15,634 bases of DNA from Chlorobiota bacterium (GCA_003695605.1 RFIK01000041.1:1-15634), one strand, 5' to 3'; counted from the stretch's first letter, positions 1 through 7,206 are shown. The notes: generated from the sequence alone by a model not told the origin. Numbers and translations: made by a program.

Positions 1-1
1 C

Positions 2-301
2 CCTACGGGGCTACAAGAGATAGACACAGCGCTCGACCGCTGTTTGACGGAGACGCGATTATCAATTCAATCATATGGCAGGCGTATCAATACCGAGGAT
101 ACGATCGCGGCAACAGACCGCGACTTCGTTGACCGCGTGCGTTCCCTTGTCGTCGTACTGAACGCTATCAACACATATCTTGCTTCACCCACTGCAAATT
201 CCGATAAACACACACCGATGGTCGAGGCGCTCAAGTTGCTTATCCTGACGGAAACGAAGCTGCTTGACCAGGCACGGCACGAGATTCTCCCAATCCAGTA
301 G
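2..301 (+). CDS. Hypothetical protein, C-terminal part (5' end outside window)
   Basis: The frame is open from the first bases of the window to the TAG at 299-301, giving 99 visible residues. The first possible start inside the window is a TTG at 44, which has no Shine-Dalgarno sequence before it. It is therefore more likely that the gene begins upstream and that this is only its end. The protein is soluble-looking and mostly helical, with alternating charged and aliphatic residues and no membrane segment or cysteine cluster. I do not recognise a family. It converges on the M61 peptidase gene with only 22 bases between the two stop codons, which argues that the reading frame is real and tightly packed. 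Confidence 0.45.
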   Translation, partial: PTGLQEIDTALDRCLTETRLSIQSYGRRINTEDTIAATDRDFVDRVRSLVVVLNAINTYLASPTANSDKHTPMVEALKLLILTETKLLDQARHEILPIQ

Positions 302-323
302 CACTCGCTCCTAACGCGCGTAG

Positions 324-2159
324 TTAGCTGCTTTTCCGGAAAAATTGTTTCCGGAATTCCAACACTGCAGGGGACGGCGAAGGCTCAGCGCTAAACGTGT
401 ACCGTGCAGTGCGGTAGCCCTTCGTCGGTACAGCTCGCAGTTCGACTAACCCGTCCGAACGGCGCACAAGGACACGGACAGTGTCTGGTGACTGCGGCGC
501 CCAGATGTACTTGCTCATGAGCTCGTACTTGTTCTCCGGTGTCACGAGGATACCGTTGATTCGCACGAGCGTATCGCCGTTGCGGAATCCAAAGGGATTC
601 GTAGTATCTCGTGTGACAACGATTGGCTCTTCGCTTGACCTTCGGAGCGAAAGTGCTGATAATTCAAATTGGTATGTTTCCACCTGCGTACTGTCGTGGT
701 AGCGATACCCCAGCGCCTGGAGGCACTCTGCAATCGGCGGCAGTTCCGTTCCTTCGACGTAACGGCGGAAGAACTCCCGAAGCGCAGGATGCACCAGATG
801 CGCAAATTCATCGAAGAGCGCTTCGTCTCGAAACGGGCGATTTGGTCCGTACTTGCGCATGAGCTCACGAATTACGCCGAGCAAATCCATCCTCCCTCCT
901 GTCAGCTGCCGAATGGTGACGTCCAGACAGAAGGCAACAACAGGGCCCTGCATGTAGATGACCGGATAAAGTTTCTGGTACTCAGGCTCCAGGACGCGCT
1001 GGCTCAACTCAACAAGTGATACTCTCCGCGTGCGGTAGAACATTTGCATCATCCGCAGGTTAGAGAGAAGTTCCCGCAGAAATGCTTCCGGTTCGAGCAG
1101 GGTGTCTTGCGCACGTGCCAAGAGCTGGAAGTATTCAGTGCACCCTTCGTAGAGCCACAGGTGCCGTGACATTTGCGGTGATCGAAAATCGAAATCGGCA
1201 ATGTGCTCGCTATGGAGGTTGAGCGGTACGAGGATGTGTAAGAACTCGTGCGCAGCGGTGGAAGCGATCATTTCGTGAGCCATATTCTCACCGCCACTGC
1301 CTTCTGGCAGAAAGTAGAGCGACGAGTGTGCATGCTCAAGTGCACCGAATGATAGCCCACGGGTGATATCCCGCTGCTGCATCCCAGCAAAGTAGAAAAG
1401 GAACGTGTAACGGTCCACCGGCATCGTCCCAAGCATCCGTGCAACCGCTGCAAGTGTAGGCTTCAGTACTGCGGCGACACTGTCCGATCGCATACGCTTG
1501 TTGTGCGAGTAGACGGCGACCGTAACGCGCACCCCATTCTGATCGAAGCTTGTTGTATCGGGAGAGCAGTACATCGCCGGATTGTCCACCAGCTCCATGT
1601 ACGTGCGGGCGTGGAAGACGTCGCTTGTGTCAGTGCTGGACCGTCGCTCCAGCGAGGTTGCTCCGTAGAATCCGCGCGGCTTGCGAACAGAAATGTTGTA
1701 GGGAAAATTCTTCGCCCCTTCGATGTAGCCGACGAATGCATGGAAATTCAGCACAACGTTCGTGTCGCACTGAATGTTGCTCCCTGTGGGATTGAAAACT
1801 TCGCTTCCGGCGGGATCATCCCACGTATCGTTGACAGCGTACACGATCCGCACCGGTCTGCCTTTGACGACGATGTCGTCATCGTCTCGGCGGACGGCAA
1901 GGATCTTCCCCGAAGCATCGTAGGCACGCGCATCAACAACAAACCGACCGTAGCGATCGAGCGAGTACGTCCCCGGCACCGAGCGCGGCAGGACATACCG
2001 GCACTCTGTGCAGGAGAGCGTTGAGGGCAACTCAACTTCGACGGTGATACGGTCATTGGTGCAGCGGACAAGATCGATGGTGACGTTGTAACTGTCAATG
2101 CCAGCAGCAAAGGTCGTCGTCAGGAGAACAAACGCCATTGGGGCTGTGCGCAGCAGCAT
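324..2159 (-). CDS. Secreted M61-family metallopeptidase with C-terminal PDZ-like domain
   Basis: The 611-residue protein has a hydrophobic N-terminus with an early Arg (residues 1-19), consistent with a signal peptide and an extracytoplasmic site. An N-terminal beta-rich domain (about 25-220) is followed by the zinc peptidase domain. The zinc-binding HEFLH motif is at 304-308, and the likely third ligand is Glu338 in the WLYEGCTEYF stretch (335-344). The GALEHAHSS segment at 272-280 matches the conserved GGLEH-type block of family M61 (glycyl aminopeptidase family). The last ~110 residues resemble a PDZ domain (FGFRNGDTLVRINGI, about 520-535), as is usual for this family. Length is typical. 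The start at 2159 lacks a Shine-Dalgarno sequence; ATG at 2138 (Met8) would also keep the signal peptide. It is the last gene of the leftward envelope cluster, 65 bases after the small lipoprotein gene. Family assignment is secure; the substrate is unknown. Confidence 0.9.
   Translation of the reverse strand: MLLRTAPMAFVLLTTTFAAGIDSYNVTIDLVRCTNDRITVEVELPSTLSCTECRYVLPRSVPGTYSLDRYGRFVVDARAYDASGKILAVRRDDDDIVVKGRPVRIVYAVNDTWDDPAGSEVFNPTGSNIQCDTNVVLNFHAFVGYIEGAKNFPYNISVRKPRGFYGATSLERRSSTDTSDVFHARTYMELVDNPAMYCSPDTTSFDQNGVRVTVAVYSHNKRMRSDSVAAVLKPTLAAVARMLGTMPVDRYTFLFYFAGMQQRDITRGLSFGALEHAHSSLYFLPEGSGGENMAHEMIASTAAHEFLHILVPLNLHSEHIADFDFRSPQMSRHLWLYEGCTEYFQLLARAQDTLLEPEAFLRELLSNLRMMQMFYRTRRVSLVELSQRVLEPEYQKLYPVIYMQGPVVAFCLDVTIRQLTGGRMDLLGVIRELMRKYGPNRPFRDEALFDEFAHLVHPALREFFRRYVEGTELPPIAECLQALGYRYHDSTQVETYQFELSALSLRRSSEEPIVVTRDTTNPFGFRNGDTLVRINGILVTPENKYELMSKYIWAPQSPDTVRVLVRRSDGLVELRAVPTKGYRTARYTFSAEPSPSPAVLEFRKQFFRKSS
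334..356. repeat. Perfect 9-bp inverted repeat at the 3' end of the M61 gene
   Basis: TTCCGGAAA (334-342) and TTTCCGGAA (348-356) are exact reverse complements separated by 5 bases (AATTG). The core TTCCGGAA is itself a palindrome, so the two arms also read as a direct repeat; in the peptidase frame they encode two Phe-Arg-Lys units. The repeat lies in the last codons of the M61 gene, between two converging genes, and could fold as a hairpin at the end of either transcript. There is no clean run of T on either side, so it is not a textbook intrinsic terminator. Confidence 0.5.
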
Positions 2160-2224
2160 AGTCGCGTGGGGATAATGAAACGGGATTCTACAACGACCGA
2201 CGGAGTGGTGCTATTGTGAACACC

Positions 2225-2692
2225 TTAGTGGTGCTGCGTATTACCACGCCGGAGAGCGTCTGCCCGAGCAGCGAGAACGATAGAATCGAGAACAGCAACA
2301 ATTTCGAGCGCAGGAGGCGGTAGCGGTCCACGGAAGTACATCTGAGTCTCGTTCCCAGCCTGCCGGATTCGAAAGAAGCGGATCGGCGCGTCGGGGTGCT
2401 GCAGGTCATTCAGTGATGAATCCCACGTGTGTGCATGTGCGAGCATACGACCCAAACGCCGGTAGAGTGAACGCTCGAGTCGGCACGCTGCATGCCACGC
2501 CGATGCGATTGTATCGCCTGGCAGGAAGAACACCGCCATCGTGCAGACACCGAGCGAATCGATCTCCACCTGGTATTGAGGAACTCCACCAAGTCCTCCG
2601 CTCTGCTCAAAGAAAAGCCGGTAATTTGGCTCGCTACCGCACGATGCGGACACAAGTACTGCACTGAAGATGCTCATCCACCACCGACGCAT
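2225..2692 (-). CDS. Probable small lipoprotein of unknown function
   Basis: The 155-residue protein begins MRRWWMSIF, with two Arg followed by a hydrophobic stretch and then Ser-Ala-Ser-Cys-Gly at residues 15-19. This reads as a signal sequence ending in an imperfect lipobox (Cys18). The mature part is mixed, with a beta-like N-terminal half and a helical, Arg-rich C-terminal half. I do not recognise a domain. A longer start at 2719 exists, but a TAATTTTG promoter element at 2728-2721 would fall almost on it, so the ATG at 2692 is preferred. The gene lies between the RlpA-like lipoprotein and the M61 peptidase on the same strand, which suggests an envelope role. That role is inferred from context only. 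Confidence 0.65.
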   Translation of the reverse strand: MRRWWMSIFSAVLVSASCGSEPNYRLFFEQSGGLGGVPQYQVEIDSLGVCTMAVFFLPGDTIASAWHAACRLERSLYRRLGRMLAHAHTWDSSLNDLQHPDAPIRFFRIRQAGNETQMYFRGPLPPPALEIVAVLDSIVLAARADALRRGNTQHH

Positions 2693-2720
2693 CAGAGAAG
2701 CCGAATTGAAAGGTGACAAA

Positions 2721-2728
2721 CAAAATTA
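2721..2728 (-). promoter_or_regulatory. Candidate -7 element TAATTTTG for the small lipoprotein gene
   Basis: Read on the minus strand this is an exact match to the Bacteroidota -7 consensus TAnnTTTG. It sits 29 bases from the ATG at 2692, inside the 130-base gap after the RlpA-like gene. No clear TTG is seen about 20 bases upstream, so the call rests on the -7 element and its position. It suggests that the lipoprotein and M61 genes can be transcribed separately from cdsA-manC-rlpA. Confidence 0.4.
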
Positions 2729-2822
2729 TGCCCTCTCACCCTCGGATTCTGCCACAGCTGCTCGCGGGGTGGTGCAGTAGAGAGAACCCTTCGGGCAGAA
2801 CTCGAAGCTGCCTCGGGGGCAA

Positions 2823-3242
2823 TCATTGAGCGCCTGCGACGATGCTCACTTCTACTTCTACTGTGCCGTTTTCGACGATGCCAAGCTCCATCGCTGCTGC
2901 GCGCGATAGATCAATGATGCGTCCTGGTACGTGCGGCCCGCGATCGTTGATGCGGACGACTGTGCTGCGGCCGTTCTGAAGGTTGACGACGCGGACAATC
3001 GTACCCATTGGCAGAAACGGATGTGCTGCCGTCAGGCGATTCTGGCGGAAGAGTTCGCCGCTTGCGGTCAGGCGGCCTTCGAAGTTGTCGTGGTAGTACG
3101 AAGCGATTCCACGCCACTTCATGGTCACATGGTCCAGCGCTCCCCTTGTACTGTCCACAGAGCGATAGCGCACCGCAGACGCACAGCCTGTGAACAAGAG
3201 CACTGCGGCAGTGATAGCGATTAGTCTCGATGTACGCTGCAT
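2823..3242 (-). CDS. rlpA: RlpA-like septal ring lipoprotein (double-psi beta-barrel)
   Basis: The 139-residue protein has a lipoprotein signal sequence ending Leu-Phe-Thr-Gly-Cys (Cys20), so it is likely anchored in the envelope. The rest is one RlpA-like double-psi beta-barrel: GIASYY at 45-50, TASGE at 59-63, TAAHPFLPMGT at 71-81, RINDRGP at 97-103 and RIIDLSRAAA at 108-117. RlpA proteins bind, and some cleave, glycan strands of peptidoglycan stripped of stem peptides. There is no C-terminal SPOR domain, so this is the short form. The acidic residue usually found three positions after the Glu of the SGE motif is Arg66 here, while Glu63 and His74 are present; whether it is still a lytic transglycosylase is therefore uncertain. 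The gene follows manC by 41 bases on the same strand. Confidence 0.88.
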   Translation of the reverse strand: MQRTSRLIAITAAVLLFTGCASAVRYRSVDSTRGALDHVTMKWRGIASYYHDNFEGRLTASGELFRQNRLTAAHPFLPMGTIVRVVNLQNGRSTVVRINDRGPHVPGRIIDLSRAAAMELGIVENGTVEVEVSIVAGAQ

Positions 3243-3283
3243 CGTCGGAAGCAGTGCAACAACCTTGCCAATCTGGTGCGTTT

Positions 3284-4366
3284 CTACAGGAGCGGAGTGT
3301 TCCCTTTGCGGCGGAACATGTCCACGACTTCAGCGACGCGCTGGCTCGATCCACGCCGACAGATGAGCAAGACATCGTCAGTATCCACAACGATCAAATC
3401 CTCCACCTCTACAAGCGCGACGACCTTGCTGTAAGCGCTTACGTAGCAGCGCTTGGTGTCGAGTGCGTAGATGCTTCCTTCCAGCACGTTCTGCCGGGGA
3501 TCTTTCTTCTGCAGACGCCAGAGTTCATCCCATGAGCTTAGGTCGCTCCATTCGAAGGTGCCAAGCACGGAGAGCACATTGCGAGTGTTTTCCAAGACAC
3601 CGTAGTCGAACGAAATCCCCCGGATCCGCCGATAGACTTGCTCGGTTGCTTGAGGAAATGTCGAGGGATCGCGCACCTGCCGGAGTGATGCGAAAAGCTC
3701 TGCATAGTCGGGCAAATGCTCTGTGAACTCTTTCCAGAACACATCGGCGCGGAACACGAAAATTCCAGTGTTCCAGAGAAAATCCCCTGCACTGACAAAG
3801 CGCTCTGCCGTAGCAGCGTCGGGCTTTTCGGCGAATGCACGGACGGGGTACACCGGGACTGTCAAGTGCTCAGCGAGTGGTTCGTCGGCAACTTGAATGT
3901 ATCCGAACGCAGTTTCTGCACGTGAGGGAACAACGCCAATGGTAACGATTGCATCGGCACGTTTTGCCGTCTCGACAGCTGTTTCGAGAGCGATCTGGAA
4001 CTCGCGGACGTTCGAAATCAGATGGTCCGACGGTACGGCTGCAACAACGACGTCAGGACCATAGATGCGTTCGAGGATCACCGTCCCCAGCGCAAGTGCA
4101 GCCGCGGTGTTGCGGCGGAATGGTTCAGCGATGATCTGCGTTGGTGCCAGTGCAGGGAGTTGCTCGGAAATCAGGGGAGCCAGTTCTTCGGTAGTGACGG
4201 TATAGATGCGCTGGGGCGGGAAGACCGGTTGCAATCGCGCAAAGGTATTCTGGATTAGCGTTCCATCGCCGAGTAGGTGAATCAGTTGCTTAGGATGTGC
4301 CTGCCGGCTCCGTGGATAGAGCCGTGCTCCAGTTCCGCCTGCCATGATGAGTGCAACGGCCTCCAT
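3284..4366 (-). CDS. manC: Mannose-1-phosphate guanylyltransferase
   Basis: This enzyme joins mannose-1-phosphate and GTP to make GDP-mannose, the donor for glycan and polysaccharide synthesis in the cytoplasm. The 360 residues are a single GT-A nucleotidyltransferase domain. The N-terminus carries the signature MAGGTGARLYPRSR followed by PKQ, where the Arg and Lys bind the nucleotide. Further family blocks are EPFRRNTAAA, PSDHLI, FGYIQ, FAEKPD, LWNTGIFVF and FDYGVLE, in the expected order. It lacks the phosphomannose isomerase domain of the bifunctional form, and its length fits the monofunctional type. It starts 18 bases after the cdsA stop on the same strand, so the two are probably co-transcribed. 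The start ATG at 4366 places the signature at the very N-terminus, as expected. Confidence 0.93.
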   Translation of the reverse strand: MEAVALIMAGGTGARLYPRSRQAHPKQLIHLLGDGTLIQNTFARLQPVFPPQRIYTVTTEELAPLISEQLPALAPTQIIAEPFRRNTAAALALGTVILERIYGPDVVVAAVPSDHLISNVREFQIALETAVETAKRADAIVTIGVVPSRAETAFGYIQVADEPLAEHLTVPVYPVRAFAEKPDAATAERFVSAGDFLWNTGIFVFRADVFWKEFTEHLPDYAELFASLRQVRDPSTFPQATEQVYRRIRGISFDYGVLENTRNVLSVLGTFEWSDLSSWDELWRLQKKDPRQNVLEGSIYALDTKRCYVSAYSKVVALVEVEDLIVVDTDDVLLICRRGSSQRVAEVVDMFRRKGNTPLL

Positions 4367-4384
4367 TGACCAGTCGTCGGATGG

Positions 4385-5209
4385 TTAGGGTAACAGCGAG
4401 GCAATCCGAAGGAGCACCAGGAGCCCATAGACTGCTGGTACTGTGGCCGTGAGGCTATCGAAGCGGTCGAGGACGCCACCATGCCCAGGAATGAGCGCCG
4501 AGCTGTCCTTGACGCCCGCATCCCGCTTGAGGAGCGACTTGGCTACGTCGCCCGCCTGCCCGACGGTGCCAATGATGACGCCAATGGCGATTCCTACCCA
4601 CGGTGTTGCCCATCCCAACATGAGTGGGAGAAACACCCAGCACCACACAACACTTGCAAGCAATCCTCCAAGCGCTCCTTCCCATGTTTTCTTCGGACTG
4701 GTGCGCGGCGAGAGCGGATGCTTCCCCTTCCACCGCCCTACGAAGTACGCAGCAGTATCGCACATCCAAATGCCACTGATGGTGACAAGCAGCAGCCATG
4801 CGCCATCATCGGGTGATGTAACGCTCCACTGGCGGAGGGGAAGGATCCACCCAAGGAGGAGAGGCGGATAGAGCATGCCGAGCGCTGTCGCTCCCACCGA
4901 TGCAATGGCGCGGTCCGGCCCAATGCGTAGCTGCGCAACGAAGGTTGCCATGCACGCAACCGTCAAGACAGGTGGGACAAGCGCCGGATCAACGGCGAGC
5001 GCCAGGGGAAGTGCAGCTGCGGTAGCAATTCCGATCGCAGTGTGTGGAGTGGCGCCTTTTGCTTGCGCAAGGCTATAGAACTCGCCAGCGCCGAGCGCCG
5101 AAACGAGCGCGATAAACACTGCCAGCCACCAACTGCCTGCGATGACCAGAGCGACAATGAGCGGGATGCCCACGATCGCGACCAACACCCGCAGTGTAAG
5201 ATTGCTCAT
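4385..5209 (-). CDS. cdsA: Phosphatidate cytidylyltransferase (CDP-diglyceride synthase)
   Basis: CdsA converts phosphatidic acid and CTP to CDP-diacylglycerol, the branch point for phospholipid synthesis, in the inner membrane. The 274-residue protein is almost entirely hydrophobic, with about eight likely membrane segments. It ends in the family signature: LLKRDAGVKDS followed by IPGHGGVLDRFDSL, in the last ~55 residues. The middle segment CDTAAYFVGRWKGKHPLSP followed by SPKKTWEG is also typical. I chose ATG 5209 (MSNLTLRVL) over the longer ATG at 5236, because a perfect TAnnTTTG promoter element (5241-5234) would lie on that longer start and family members begin close to the first membrane helix. 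It heads the leftward cluster cdsA-manC-rlpA. Confidence 0.93.
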   Translation of the reverse strand: MSNLTLRVLVAIVGIPLIVALVIAGSWWLAVFIALVSALGAGEFYSLAQAKGATPHTAIGIATAAALPLALAVDPALVPPVLTVACMATFVAQLRIGPDRAIASVGATALGMLYPPLLLGWILPLRQWSVTSPDDGAWLLLVTISGIWMCDTAAYFVGRWKGKHPLSPRTSPKKTWEGALGGLLASVVWCWVFLPLMLGWATPWVGIAIGVIIGTVGQAGDVAKSLLKRDAGVKDSSALIPGHGGVLDRFDSLTATVPAVYGLLVLLRIASLLP

Positions 5210-5212
5210 CGC

Positions 5213-5220
5213 TATTTTCG
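5213..5220 (+). promoter_or_regulatory. Candidate -7 element TATTTTCG for the CDF transporter gene
   Basis: This is a one-base variant of TAnnTTTG, 32 bases before the TTG start at 5252. That is the same distance seen for the TAnnTTCG boxes of serS and pyrE. No TTG lies about 20 bases upstream. It falls within the short leader of cdsA on the other strand, so the two promoters would point at each other. Confidence 0.3.
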
Positions 5221-5233
5221 TGCGTAGTGTGCA

Positions 5234-5241
5234 CAAAGATA
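5234..5241 (-). promoter_or_regulatory. Candidate -7 element TATCTTTG for cdsA
   Basis: Read on the minus strand this is an exact match to the Bacteroidota -7 consensus TAnnTTTG, 25 bases before the cdsA ATG at 5209. No obvious TTG is present about 20 bases upstream. A start of transcription near 5227 would leave a leader of about 18 bases. It would drive the whole cdsA-manC-rlpA group. Confidence 0.42.
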
Positions 5242-5251
5242 CGCCCGATTC

Positions 5252-6208
5252 TTGGACGCTCTCGACTCTACCGTCTCATACAAACGCACGCATCGCCAGC
5301 GTCGTGCAATGAACATTTCGCTGGCGATCGGGATGGCAATGCTCGCCATCAAGTGGTACGCCTACGTCCGAACGGGCTCGACTGTGATTCTCTCCGATGC
5401 GCTCGAGTCAGTCGTTCATCAATTGGCAGTTGCATTTGCGTGGCTCGCACTTCGCTGGAGCAACCGCCCGCCGGACGAAAACCACACGTATGGACACGAC
5501 AAGATCACGTACTTCAGTGCAGGTTTCGAGGGTGGACTTATCGGCCTTGCCGCAGTGCTGATCCTCTACACTGCCGTTGAGCACCTCATCACTGGCCCGC
5601 AGGTGGAGCATTTGGGATTCGGCACTGCGCTGACAGCAGCAGCAGGCGCAATCAATGCTGTGCTCGGCTGGTACCTTGTGCGGGTGGGAAAAGCAGAGCA
5701 CTCGCTCGTTGTCGAAGCAAACGGGCGGCATATTCTCACCGATGCTTGGACGAGTGCGGGAGCAGTCATCGGATTGCTCGCTGCGATGCTGACGGGGTGG
5801 CTTGTGCTCGATCCGCTCTTTGCGCTTGCCTTTGGGGCGCACATTCTACTCGAAGGGTACCGACTTGTCCGCCGTGCCGTGCTTGGATTGATGGACACTG
5901 CCGATCCGACCCTTGTCGAGCAAGCGCACCAATCCCTGGAGGGATTTCGGCAGCGTTACCCCATGCTCACGTTCCACCGCTTGCGACTACGCGAATCCGG
6001 ACAGCGCATGTACGTGGACTTCCACGTGCAATTTCCCGATGGAACGCCAATCGAGGAAGCTCATCGCATCGCCTCCGAAGCAGAGCAGTGCGTCGCACGC
6101 GCGCTCGGTCGCCCCAGCGATGTGACAAGCCACCTCGAAAGCGCTCATCACCCCGAGGGGCACGATGACGCAACGCTCACGGTTTCTGCATCAGAACGTG
6201 CTCGATAG
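5252..6208 (+). CDS. Cation diffusion facilitator (CDF) family metal transporter
   Basis: CDF proteins export divalent metal ions across the inner membrane in exchange for protons. The 318-residue protein shows the family layout: about six membrane helices (roughly 20-210) followed by a cytoplasmic ferredoxin-like domain (about 215-300). Family landmarks are SDALESVVH in helix 2 (48-56), HTYGHDK at 78-84 and RHILTDAWTSAG in helix 5 (159-170). The helix 5 metal pair His160/Asp164 is standard, but the helix 2 pair reads Glu52/His56 rather than His/Asp or Asp/Asp, so the metal cannot be predicted. The tail is rich in His and acidic residues. TTG 5252 is the first start after an in-frame stop at 5225; ATG 5309 is the alternative and would leave almost nothing before helix 1. 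It diverges from cdsA and overlaps the acetyltransferase gene tail-to-tail by 32 bases. Confidence 0.88.
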   Translation: MDALDSTVSYKRTHRQRRAMNISLAIGMAMLAIKWYAYVRTGSTVILSDALESVVHQLAVAFAWLALRWSNRPPDENHTYGHDKITYFSAGFEGGLIGLAAVLILYTAVEHLITGPQVEHLGFGTALTAAAGAINAVLGWYLVRVGKAEHSLVVEANGRHILTDAWTSAGAVIGLLAAMLTGWLVLDPLFALAFGAHILLEGYRLVRRAVLGLMDTADPTLVEQAHQSLEGFRQRYPMLTFHRLRLRESGQRMYVDFHVQFPDGTPIEEAHRIASEAEQCVARALGRPSDVTSHLESAHHPEGHDDATLTVSASERAR

Positions 6209-6638
6209 CTCCAAAGAGCGTGTGGGCTGAGGCAACGATGCGGTAGCCATGCTGCTTGTAGAACGCAACTGCAGGCGTACGCGCGTAGAGTACGATGGTG
6301 CCGATGCCTTGCTCAAGCGCCCATTGTTCGAGGGACTCCAGCAGGAGTGCGCCGATGCCGAGATTTCGGTAGCCGTCCTCGACGGCCATGTAGCGAATCT
6401 GCGCTGCGCCGTCGTCACGGCGGTGAATCCGTCCACAGCCGACGATGCGGCCAGTTGAATGTTCGATGGCAACGCGGTGGCATGCGATTGGCTCGAGTTC
6501 ATCGCGTTCGGAGCCAGGTGGCTGATTCCACGGTTGCCGGAGTATGCGGTATCGGAGCGCGTAGTAGCCTTCCCACTCGCGTGGCGAACTCGGCGCTCGA
6601 ATGACGAACCGATCAGCCGAATCGTTCGATGATGCCAT
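6177..6638 (-). CDS. GNAT family N-acetyltransferase
   Basis: GNAT enzymes transfer an acetyl group from acetyl-CoA to an amine on a small molecule or protein. The 153-residue protein is one GNAT fold. The acetyl-CoA loop is YRNLGIGALLLESL, matching the R/Q-x-x-G-x-G/A motif, and a late FYKQHGY block is typical of the fold. The N-terminal part reads LRYRILRQPWNQPPGSERDE, a segment I associate with a particular GNAT subgroup of unknown substrate. ATG 6638 is preferred over the longer start at 6686, which lies deeper inside clpP. Even so, the first 26 bases overlap the end of clpP, pointing to translational coupling. Its last 32 bases overlap the CDF gene on the other strand. The substrate is unknown. 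Confidence 0.85.
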   Translation of the reverse strand: MASSNDSADRFVIRAPSSPREWEGYYALRYRILRQPWNQPPGSERDELEPIACHRVAIEHSTGRIVGCGRIHRRDDGAAQIRYMAVEDGYRNLGIGALLLESLEQWALEQGIGTIVLYARTPAVAFYKQHGYRIVASAHTLFGAIEHVLMQKP

Positions 6639-7206
6639 CAACGATGCCGTACTCGACCGACTCCCGTGCGTCCATCCAGTAGTCACGACCGAAGTCCCGC
6701 ATAATCCGCTCGATAGTCTGGCCAGTGTTTTCCGCTAAGATGCGCGCGCTGAGTTCCTTGATTTTGAGAATCTCGCGCATTTGAATTTCGATGTCACTGC
6801 TGGTGCCTGCTGCGCCACCGCTTGGCTGGTGGATCATCACGCGGCCGTGCGGGAAGATGAACCGCCGGCCCTTGACGCCTGCAGAGAGCAGAATCGAGCC
6901 CATCGAAGCAGCAAGCCCTATGCAGACGGTCGAAACAGGTGATTGGAGCGCGCGCATGGCATCGTAGATCGCCATGCCTGCAGTGACGTATCCGCCCGGC
7001 GAGTTGATGTAGAGGGTGATTTCTTTCCCTGGCTCGATCGTATCCAGGTAGAAGAGCCGATCAATGACTTCGCGCGCGCTGTCATCGTCAACTTGTCCCC
7101 AGAGGAAGACTTTCCGTTGCTCGAGCAACGTACGTGCAATCGTACTCCCAATGAAGCTCCGTTCGAGCTCTGGTGCGATCTCCGGTTTCGGCTGTGGCTC
7201 TTGCAT
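6613..7206 (-). CDS. clpP: ATP-dependent Clp protease proteolytic subunit (ClpP)
   Basis: ClpP forms the barrel-shaped serine protease that degrades proteins unfolded by ClpX, ClpA or ClpC. The 197 residues include the catalytic triad in family context: Ser101 in GLAASMGS, His126 in MIHQPSGG, and Asp175 in FGRDYWMD. The substrate-shelf block YINSPGGYVTAGMAIYD is intact. The N-terminus is not canonical: the usual GERAYDIYSRLL-type segment is replaced by a shorter ERSFIGSTIARTLLEQRKVFLWG stretch, so this may be a second-type ClpP that works with another subunit. No clpX gene lies nearby. The ATG at 7206 has no Shine-Dalgarno sequence. It follows serS by 112 bases on the same strand and overlaps the GNAT gene downstream. 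Confidence 0.92.
   Translation of the reverse strand: MQEPQPKPEIAPELERSFIGSTIARTLLEQRKVFLWGQVDDDSAREVIDRLFYLDTIEPGKEITLYINSPGGYVTAGMAIYDAMRALQSPVSTVCIGLAASMGSILLSAGVKGRRFIFPHGRVMIHQPSGGAAGTSSDIEIQMREILKIKELSARILAENTGQTIERIMRDFGRDYWMDARESVEYGIVDGIIERFG

Noticed and set aside
2789..2812. Hairpin after rlpA as an intrinsic terminator
   Set aside because: Two competing 5-bp stems are possible (GGCAG/CTGCC and CTTCG/CGAAG), and no T run follows on the minus strand.
5210..5236. Longer cdsA start at ATG 5236
   Set aside because: The perfect TATCTTTG promoter element falls on this start, and the extra residues do not match the usual CdsA N-terminus.
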